Shown here piece by piece: positions 56,365 through 64,000 of a stretch of DNA of 64,000 bases. This DNA is from Catonia carolina. Lineage: Eukaryota; Arthropoda; Insecta; Hemiptera; Achilidae. A program made the position numbers and the translations under genes. Numbering within the stretch: the first letter of the stretch is position 1; every line of letters starts with the position of its first letter. A model generated the notes under the pieces. It did not search any database and was not told the origin of the DNA. It saw nothing but the letters and a program-made list of their open reading frames with translations. The stretch covers positions 103,528,969 through 103,592,968 of the forward strand of contig JAQMRL010000003.1 in assembly GCA_035578175.1 (NCBI GenBank), in the 5' to 3' direction.

Positions 56365-56850
56365 CTTTTATCTTTCAGTAACAATTCAGTGAAAAACTTG
56401 GGGATTCATTAGGATAAACATTTAAAATGGAAGAGGCACTTAATAGCCAAAAGACATGAGGTTAACTTGACACTTACTAACATGTATTGGCTAATAGGAA
56501 GAAAATCAAGTTTAACATTAAATATTTTTAATTATTTATCTTCAAAATTACTCTTAAACCTTGCTGGATATAAAGTATTCAACTATGGGGCACAACAAGT
56601 AAAAGCAATGTAGAAGTAATACATAGGTTTTAGGATTAAATACTTAAGAGCATAGTAAATGCAGCATGGTTTGTTAAATCAATGAAATACATGAATATCT
56701 GGATGTACCCCAAGTTCAAGACGAGATACATAGTTCAGTATGGTGTATCAACAACGTTTAAAAACTCATCAGAACAGATTAGCAATAAATCTTTTGGGCA
56801 ACCATGAAGCAACTAGGCACCTTAAAAGAAAAGGTGCTAATATAGTATGT
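56365..56850 (+). mobile_element. Jockey-type LINE relic
   Basis: Decayed text KNLGIH, RKSSLTL, YWLIGRKSS and SKSNVEVIHRF parallels RYLGIYLD, YWLVGRRSQLSL and SNVEILQRF of the 1488-5892 element. Many stops. Confidence 0.8.
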
Positions 56851-57086
56851 GGCCTGCTGCGTTATGTTTAGTGAAATTTGTATTTGTAGCACTGTCTGCT
56901 AGCACTTTTCTTGCTTAAAGATTTACACATTTTACATTAAGGTTATGTCTTAACTACTGTTATATCGTATAACTTGATCATATATCATGAAAAATTATGA
57001 GAAAAGAAAAACCTGATTTCTTTGTTGCTTATTTTTAATAACATAGCGTGTATCATGTATAGACAGACTTTACATAAAAATAACCG

Positions 57087-57250
57087 AAACCTTGCGTAGT
57101 GGTTAGTGCAACTGGCTTCTACGCCGGGGTCCCTGGTTCAATTCCCGGACAGGTCTGGCATTTTTTCATCACTCATTTTCATCTATCACCCTTCTCACCA
57201 TCTGCATTAGCAGTAATTGCAAAACAGTCGGACGCTAAACGAAACAAAAC
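57087..57250 (+). repeat. tRNA-derived SINE, type B (copy B7)
   Basis: Head TTGCGTAGTGGTTAGTGCAA, B box CTGGTTCAATTCCCGG, body CATCACTCATTTTCATCTAT and tail AACAGTCGGACGCTAAACG. Confidence 0.9.
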
Positions 57251-57496
57251 ATAACCTTTTCGTATTATTAATTATATATAGTATTATTGTAAATTATCCT
57301 TTTTATTGTCTTTATTTTATCCTTTTTTCTAATTATCCTTTTATTGTAAACGTATACGAAACGCACTAGTGGACAGTGCTACCACATCAACAAATACAAA
57401 CTTCACTAAACATAACGCAGGAGCCGCATTTTATAGTAGCACAAAAGAAACATGTTTTAGACACTTGTTAATAATTTAAAACAATTGTAGACAGAG

Positions 57497-57671
57497 CCGC
57501 CTCTCTAGTGTGCTGGTTAGCATGCTAGGCTACAACACAGAGATCCCAGGTTTGATTCCCAGCTAGGGTCTGAAAGTTTTGTAAGTCAAAACCTACTTTT
57601 TTATATACGTAACCTGCCATAGTCACTGATAGCCAAGCAGTTGATGCGGCTTTAAATAAACTGAAACAAAA
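57497..57671 (+). repeat. tRNA-derived SINE, type C (copy C4)
   Basis: Head GCCGCCTCTCTAGTGTGCTG, B box CAGGTTTGATTCCCAG, tail GATAGCCAAGCAGTTGATGC then GGCTTTAAATAAAC. Confidence 0.9.
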
Positions 57672-58150
57672 TTGTAAATATTGTGACAGTTTCTCTGTTT
57701 CTGTTTTTTATGTATAAAGTGTGTAGGAGAACATGTATTTGCAAAATTAAAACACAGTGATCTGATTAGAACAGAATAATTAACACTTTTATTACTTGAA
57801 GCATTCTAAAATATTCTCTGTACATACAAGCAAAAATAATAATCAACATGACATGTAAAAACAAATCATAGATGTCACCCTTTCTTATAATGAACATTTA
57901 AAATATGTGAATGTTGATAAAATAAATTATGATAATGTATTGCACATTGTATTCATATAGCTATGCCAAAAAACTCCAAATTCTCGTGTTGGGGCATGTA
58001 ATGTACTAAAGTTACCTATTGAACTAATAGATATTATTCCATTTGTTAAGTGACAATTAATAATAAATGAAAAATTTTGTAACAAGAAAATTTTAATTGA
58101 CGGTAAAGCTAATAATAAAGTATTAATTTCTGACTTGTATGTCATTTTAG
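57672..58150. other. Probable intron upstream of the 58151 exon
   Basis: No upstream exon was recognised. The 3' end reads TTGTATGTCATTTTAG, an acceptable splice acceptor. Confidence 0.35.
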
Positions 58151-58359
58151 CTGAAGTTATTGAACTGCTCCGTATTCAATCTGAGTGGATATCAAGAATC
58201 ACACAGAATACAGCCTGTGTCTCTCGTATGGTGTTGGTAAGATGGCTGTCAAGTAATGGAATACTGGTCCATGATGTTCAATGTATTAAGTCCTCTTCTG
58301 GTAAAATTTTCTGGTACCAAGTAACAAGGATTCCACCAAGAGTTGTAAAGCCCAACTGA
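58151..58359 (+). CDS. Candidate terminal exon of an unrecognised gene
   Basis: After the acceptor GTCATTTTAG the frame encodes about 69 residues: EVIELLRIQSEWISRITQN, then TACVSRMVLVRWLSSNGIL, VHDVQCIKSSSGKIFWYQV and a basic end RIPPRVVKPN before TGA. Amphipathic helices followed by a FWYQV strand would fit a small winged-helix-like fold, but I do not recognise the family. A candidate polyadenylation signal (AATAAA) lies at about 58473. Codon use is less AT-biased than in the neighbouring spurious frames. No upstream exons were found, so this could also be a retained gene fragment. Confidence 0.5.
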
Positions 58360-58835
58360 GTCAATTTTGCGTCAAATTTACTAAGGTAAGTTACCAGGTA
58401 AAATTGCCTCACCTGATTTCCTATTTAATTAAAAATAATCTCCCACCAATGTTAAATTTTTATGGTAAAAATAAAATAAATATAGAAAGAAATTCCCTTT
58501 TTCCCTTATTTCCCATTTTTAGGCCTTGTTTATAAAAATGAATGAAAAATCAAGACTAAAAATAAGTCAGAACAATAGATTGAAAAAGTATAGACAATAA
58601 AAATATTGACTGAAATTGTTAGAAGTAATTTTTACATTTAGGGAAACTATTGTCCTGTTATAATATCACTCAAACAACTGAATGTCTGAATAAATATCTC
58701 AAGAGAATTAAATACAATTATATGAAACAGTGATAGACCAGTTTAGACTTATGGAGTAGAATTGTAAAGGCTTCTAAACCGTCACAAACGGAAACTATTT
58801 AGGTAATATAAAAACAAAGTGCTACTACATACATT

Positions 58836-58935
58836 GGATGACATCCTTATTGAAGGGTCATAGTTGAAAACGACGGATGATAAAATGCCAGACCTGACTG
58901 GGAATCAAACGCAAGACCCCTGGTATATTAGTCTG
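58836..58935 (-). repeat. tRNA-SINE fragment, type B (copy B8)
   Basis: GCCAGACCTGACTGGGAATC on the plus strand is the inverted B-box side of type B; the rest is lost. Confidence 0.65.
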
Positions 58936-59480
58936 GTACGAAATTTGCATTTTTTGTTCGAGGGAGGGATTGAAGCCTCTAAAGGCCTTGGCTACGTGCC
59001 TGTTTGTAAATTCAACATTCACAATTGGGAACTAAAAGATTGGAGACTTGTCAAATGTTTGAATTTACCGCCAACCATTATAACCACAACTACATGGCTC
59101 AAATTCCTTCAAAAATATCACTACAATGAAATATAATTACATTTTTAAGTAGGTAGCTAAGTATGATAAAGATGGCTAGTTTATTATTATACGTGTTTTT
59201 AAATCGAATAATTTTCAAACGAGTAGGTGTAACAAAAAAGAATAACTAATATTTTAAAGTAGATCGATTATCACTGGTAGGTTTTTTGGTCGGTTTTTTA
59301 TTTATTTAGTAAATAAGGTTTTGTGTGCTTGTGTTAATATCAAAACATACGAAACTAATTTCTTTTGTTTTTTAATTAGCGAAAATTTTGTCAATACATT
59401 ATGATTTAAAATCCTTGTCTGTATGTTGGTACACCTGAAATTCAAAACTAACAACGGTCAAGTGTCAATGTTTATAAACA
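58936..59480. other. Region upstream of the 59481 exon
   Basis: No TATA box stands out. It would contain the promoter and 5' UTR of the next feature if that is real. Confidence 0.35.
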
Positions 59481-59631
59481 ATGGCTCCTATCAAGAAGGG
59501 CACGTTTTCGAGAAAATCCGTACCGGGCGGTTTTAATATTAATAAAGAAAATGAGTTTTTACGAAACATTAGTGACTTTCAAGCAAGAGTTCGCCGGAGA
59601 GAGTCGCTACGAAATATTAGAATTTTTAAGG
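59481..59631 (+). CDS. Candidate first coding exon, unrecognised gene
   Basis: ATG at 59481-59483 in the context ACAATGG opens a frame of about 50 codons: MAPIKKGTFSRKSVPGGFN, INKENEFLRNISDFQARV, RRESLRNIRIFK. It ends at a GTACTG donor at 59632. The peptide is basic and Ser/Arg-rich, as in a flexible N-terminus of a nuclear protein. I do not recognise it. No second exon could be identified in the remaining 4.4 kb, which holds several SINEs, so the gene would run off the right edge. Confidence 0.5.
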
Positions 59632-60360
59632 TACTGTAAAATTGTTTGCACCTGTATCTTAGATGATTTTCGTAATTATTTTTATTAATTGGCAGACACT
59701 TATAGTGTTTGTATTTCACATAAATAATTTGTTTTTAAAAAATGCAAATTATAGTTGTGGTTACTAAATTGCAATAAAGATTTGCAGTGTAGTCTAATAA
59801 AATTTAATATTTTGAGTAACAAGTGATAACAATAAAATTATGTGCTTAATTCTTACCTCCAATTTATTTACTAGTTCTGTTAATATACTGTTTACATTTG
59901 CTGATCAGTCATATACTTGGCTTTAGTTAACAGTAAGTTAGATTTTCATTTAAGAGGATACTTTAGGTATGCAACTATTGTTTTACACATCTAGCTACAT
60001 TGTGGATACTCTTAATTGATCTAAAGATAAGATGATGATAGAACTGCTTATTACTATGGGCTACTTTACTTCCAATCATTAATGACATAATTAGGATGCA
60101 ATGGAGGTCCATATTGTATAAAATAAGATTTTTAGTTTTATTACATTGTATTTTTGCTACTTTAGGTAAAGATATTAAAAATTAGGATAATTAAAAATGT
60201 AAAGGACTGAGAAGTAGTATAGTTACTTTGTAAAACTCATCAAAGTCCCTAATTTAACTAACCTATATTAAGTTTCACATAAAACCTTAAACAAGGAATT
60301 GTCTGTTACCTCAGTGTACTGAAATTTTCTCCTTGAAATAGAAGTACAGTGGCTCTCCTC
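59632..60360. other. Possible intron, nothing recognised
   Basis: AT-rich DNA with no exon or repeat end identified. Confidence 0.4.
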
Positions 60361-60367
60361 TTTACCT

Positions 60368-60541
60368 TTGCCGGCTGCATTGGCGTAGTTGGTGACGTGC
60401 TCGCCTCTCATCATGCGGTCTTGGGTTCGAATCCCATTCAGGCACAGCATATTTTCATACGTAACAAAAAATCATTTTATCCTTCACCGTCCGCATTAGC
60501 ATTAATTGCAGAACAGTCAGATGTTAAACCAAAAAAAAACA
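60368..60541 (+). repeat. tRNA-derived SINE, type A (copy A5)
   Basis: Head GCCGGCTGCATTGGCGTAGT, B box GGGTTCGAATCCC, body AGGCACAGCATATTTTCATA, tail GAACAGTCAGATGTTAAAC then poly(A). Imperfect flanks CTCTTTACC/TTCTTTTTACC. Confidence 0.92.
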
Positions 60542-60735
60542 AAATTCTTTTTACCAACTTGAATGGAACATACTGACAATCTGATAACCAAAAGCCGGTT
60601 AAAAAAACTAGCTCATTTACTGCCGATAGAACTAAGAATTTATTATATTAGTAGTATAACCCAATTTTGATCCCAAAATAAAGCACAAAATTGTAAAATT
60701 ATTTATAAAATTATTCAGTACTGCGTATGTATACT

Positions 60736-61090
60736 GTTGTTGTTTAGGTCAACAGCCGAAAGGCTGGTTTGAACCTCTAGAGGTTTTACTAAGTAAAAAC
60801 GAGGAGTGAGGTGGTTTACCATTGCCTTCCTCACTGAGTTGAAAGAGTATGCTTATCAGCACGCCAGGCCCTTCGAAAAGCACTCACTTTCCACCCTGCA
60901 AATGACACCTTCACTTCATGCACCACAGGGTCTGGCTGCATAGTGAAATTCATTACTCTCAGAGGAGATAACTCTGACTAGTGTCTTTTACACCTCTACC
61001 TCTTCTGTTCTTAAATAGTTCAGTCATATAAGTGGCTGACCATGTAATAAGAAACAGAACTATTTTTTTTAGCCCTGGACCGAACAGATA
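60736..61090 (-). repeat. Hairpin-ended SINE (family S), 5'-truncated copy S11
   Basis: It retains the GTTGTTGTTTAGGTCAACAG (3') end but stops at CCCTGGACCGAACAGAT, losing the GCCCGTTATGGGC hairpin. The TA-flanked MITE lies 25 bp away. Confidence 0.9.
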
Positions 61091-61114
61091 CTATGGAATA
61101 TAAATGTTTATGTA

Positions 61115-61570
61115 CTGGTAACACGCTATAAGTTGACGATTGTCAGCGAGTGTAAGATTTGACTGTGCAGGGTTGAAAGTGCTACTATGTGTGCTTTTCT
61201 AAATACCTCAAAGCAATAACTCTAACCACAACATCATGTAGTTATTTAATCCTACATTAATTTGTGTATGTTTACAACTATGTAGTTTTATAAAAATTTC
61301 ATTGTACTTATTATTTATGGATAAACTATCATTCCAAATAAGCCGTACAACTAGGCCTAAGGTATGTTTTGGTATTGTTTATTAGTCATCAGCAGAAACT
61401 GAATTACTGCACTCTGGCATTTGTAGTGATAGACTAGTTAGTTAGTTACACGCTTGATATGTGTTATGCTACTAGTACTTCTGTTTTCATGTTGGCTGAT
61501 ATTAGTAGGATGGATAGTATACTGTCTTCTGCACAATAGGTGCAATCGTCAACTTATAGTGCGTTACCAG
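61115..61570. mobile_element. TA-flanked MITE
   Basis: Inverted ends of about 28 bp beginning CTGGTAACACGCTATAAG (right end CTGGTAACGCACTATAAG on the other strand) match at all but two positions. TA flanks both sides (61113-61114, 61571-61572). 456 bp, no transposase. The pattern fits a Tc1/mariner-type MITE. Confidence 0.85.
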
Positions 61571-61645
61571 TACCAGAATTTTGCTTTTTACAAACTAGTA
61601 GATTTAATGAGATCAAATCATACTGTACAATACATTAACCTACAT

Positions 61646-62024
61646 GTTGTTTAGGTCATCAGCCGAAAGACTAGATTGAACTTCTATAGGCTTTACTAAG
61701 TAAAACAAGAAGTGATGCGGTTGACTTTGCCTTCCTCACTGAGTGGAAAAGTATGCTTAACAGCATTCCAGGCCCTCCGAAAAGCATCCTTCTTTCCACC
61801 CTGCAAATGACACCTACACTTCATTCACCATAGGGTCTGGCTGTATAATTAAATTCATTACTCTCAAAGAAAATAACACTCTTGTATCTTTTACAGCTCT
61901 ACCTCTTCTGTTATTAAATGCTTGTCATATAAATGGCTGACCATATGATAAGAAACAGAACAATTTTTTTACCCCTGGAATCGAGTACAAATAATTTAAC
62001 ACTTCACCTGCCTGTTATGGACAA
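61646..62024 (-). repeat. Hairpin-ended SINE (family S), copy S12
   Basis: Flanks ATTAACCTACAT (61634-61645) and ATTAACCTGCAT (62025-62036), 12 bp with one difference. Confidence 0.93.
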
Positions 62025-62137
62025 ATTAACCTGCATATTAAAACAATATGCAGTACATACTAAAAGAAATTTTAGCAATAAAAAATCACCCTTTTCAAAA
62101 ATGTTCTGTTAATAAAAACATTGGTCAAAAAGAGGCC

Positions 62138-62531
62138 GTGTTGTTCAGGTCATCAGTTGAAAGGCTGGTTTGAACCTGTAGAGGTTTTTCTAAGTAAAAC
62201 GAGGAGTGAGGTGGTTTACCATTATCTTCCTCACTGAGTGGAAAAGTACGCTTATCAGCACGCCGGGCCCTCTGAAAAGCACATATTTTTTACTCTGCAA
62301 ATGACACCTTCACTTCATTCATCACAGGGTCTGGCTGTATAATGGAGTTCATTACTTTCAGAGAAGATAACTCAGATTAGTGTCTTTTACACATCTCCCT
62401 CTTCTGTTCTTAAATGATTCAGTCATTTAATTGGCTGACCATGTGATGAGATACAGAACTATTTATTTTAGCCCTGCAATGAACAGATTAAGTGTAAATA
62501 ATTTGATACGCCACCTGTTTGTTATGGGCAG
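62138..62531 (-). repeat. Hairpin-ended SINE (family S), copy S13
   Basis: Perfect 11-bp duplication AAAAAGAGGCC (62127-62137, 62532-62542). It lies 100 bp from S12 in the same orientation but is an independent insertion. Confidence 0.95.
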
Positions 62532-62542
62532 AAAAAGAGGCC

Positions 62543-63600
62543 ACTATAGTTAAAAATGATGTAACCTACAATATACTATATTACTTTTTTTAAATTATCT
62601 TAAAAACTTCTTGTTGAATCATTGACTGTAAATTAACGCATGTATAGTATTGATTTATTATGTCTTTTTTTAATTTTTTTATTCATTTGAGGAAGATTAT
62701 TTTCAATCAGAGTTACTAGTAAGTTCAAATTTATAGCGTTAATATGGATTTTATGATTCAAAATTCTCGCACATCTAAATACTAATGTTGAGTTTTCCAT
62801 CTACATAAAGCTGTAAAAGAACAGTAGAATACCTTGAAAGAAATATTGTCTTGTATTTGTTTAAAAAAAAGTAAGATTTTGTATCTTTGTAATACTTTTG
62901 ATTTTCAAAAAGTATGCGTACTTGGATCGCTTTTTTTTTACTTGGAAGGATGAAATTAAAAATAGATTAAGCTTTTATATTATTAACAATCCTGAATTTT
63001 AAACAGTATCACTTAACTCTTTCTGTTTATCTAAACAGTAATCATTTTCTAGCGTGTAGCCTGGCAAGTCAGTGTTACTTACTAATGCATTAGAACAAGA
63101 GAAAATTATAAAACGACTATGGAAAATTGTATGCTCCTCTTTTTATTAGAAGCATTTTCCATTCCATTTTCTATTAGCTTTTTGTGAAAGTCCAAAGCAC
63201 ATAACTTTATAAAATTCAATATTATTTGCATGACAAATTATTTTCTTTTTTTAATTGTTCACCATTCTTAAATAAATGTGACCGAACATTGGTATTGAAT
63301 GTGCACAGCTCATGATTTCTGTCGCCTGAGGAAGCGAGGCAGGTGGCGTAATAGAGTGTGAGCAAAACATTTGTCTTATCATGCAATACAAAAACATTTA
63401 GTCACCATGTAAACATTTATTATACACCTACGTACTATTGCTTTTCATGAAGGATACACGTGTTACAATACACAGTTTGTTGTACATTTGTGCTTGTGTA
63501 TGTGTATAACTAAGTGATTTTTATTTTGAAATTGCAAGTGTGTTAACGTGTAAAAAGTCATTTGTTTTGTGTTAGATAAATTTATCCTATGTTTTGTTTT
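62543..63600. other. AT-rich stretch, nothing recognised
   Basis: No exon or repeat end identified over 1 kb. Confidence 0.45.
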
Positions 63601-63606
63601 AATGTA

Positions 63607-63778
63607 ATGTCTTCTCGGAAAAATAAAGCGGTAATTCATTCAGAAGGGTGACACAATTATTGCATCAGTTATAGAAAACTATAACGAAGAATTGCCTAAA
63701 GGAGCATACCTGCATCCCATTAAAAAAGTTAAGAAAAGTAAAAGAGTAACTAGATTATTGAACAAATTGAAATTTTAA
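63607..63778 (+). pseudogene. Possible decayed transposase N-terminus
   Basis: ATG at 63607 gives MSSRKNKAVIHSEG and a stop; a shifted frame continues DTIIASVIENYNEELPKGAY and LHPIKKVKKSKRVTRLL. The HSEG-x-IIxxVIE pattern recalls N-termini of transposon-derived proteins common in insects. Low certainty. Confidence 0.3.
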
Positions 63779-64000
63779 AAGAAAAGGTTACTTTTTAATG
63801 ACGGGAACATTATGGTAAATGTTTTTTTAATGGATAATATAATCTTTCATTGCATGCCGTAATAGAAATACCTCACACAGATCATGAGCTGGCTTGCTTA
63901 CTATAGTTTAGTACATGATTTTTATGCATTAATTTGTCACTACAACAGCAAAGAGGCATATATTAGTTTTACTAACTTTTCAGGAGAGACTTTCAAATTG

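Noticed and set aside
60368..60441. Possible functional tRNA gene
   Set aside because: A and B boxes are present but the acceptor stem does not pair and a SINE tail follows; the same holds for the other tRNA-like heads.
61646..62531. S12 and S13 as one tandem duplication
   Set aside because: Each copy has its own, different target duplication, so they are separate insertions.

Overview
This window is animal nuclear DNA, almost certainly insect. It is AT-rich, genes are split by very long introns, GT-AG splice sites are visible, and most of the sequence is mobile elements. The best genus-level clue is an insect-type transferrin; the exact order cannot be fixed from sequence alone (a hemipteran is only a guess).

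The one host gene recognised with confidence is the 5' part of a transferrin 1-like gene on the minus strand. Exon 1 (23394-23502) encodes the signal peptide, exon 2 (9295-9397) the start of the mature N-lobe and exon 3 (468-607) the next N-lobe segment. They join in frame across introns of about 14.0 kb and 8.7 kb, and the gene continues off the left edge. A TATA-like box lies at 23535-23542. Two further exon candidates of unknown family lie on the plus strand: a terminal exon (58151-58359) and a first exon (59481-59631).

The rest is a stratified record of transposition. LINEs: a nearly complete Jockey-type element (1488-5892, 13-bp target duplication, one frameshift), an RTE-type element (7179-9220, 15-bp duplication, one nonsense codon), about eight RTE-type relics, several of them carrying (GAA)n 3' tails, and three other LINE relics. 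DNA elements: a mariner-superfamily element with perfect inverted ends and an internal deletion (45907-46856), a second transposase relic (29525-29735), a hAT-type MITE with an 8-bp duplication (24619-25003), a piggyBac-like TTAA element (40443-41090), a pogo-like MITE (39594-40299), a TA-flanked MITE (61115-61570) and an element carrying a broken THAP/coiled-coil gene between inverted ends (about 48479-49382).

Two high-copy families stand out. The first (11 segments, up to about 1 kb) has asymmetric terminal inverted repeats, a terminal hairpin and a CA/GT microsatellite core, which is the architecture of Helentron-associated elements (HINE/DINE-1 type). The second (13 copies, about 385 bp) has hairpins at both ends and a CAACAAC 3' end; most copies examined closely carry 9-16 bp target duplications, so it behaves as a retroposed SINE. 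Several tRNA-derived SINE families, a candidate solo LTR, microsatellites and fold-back hairpins fill much of the remainder. Nested insertions (SINE in HINE, SINE in piggyBac-like element, SINE in pogo-like MITE) give relative ages.
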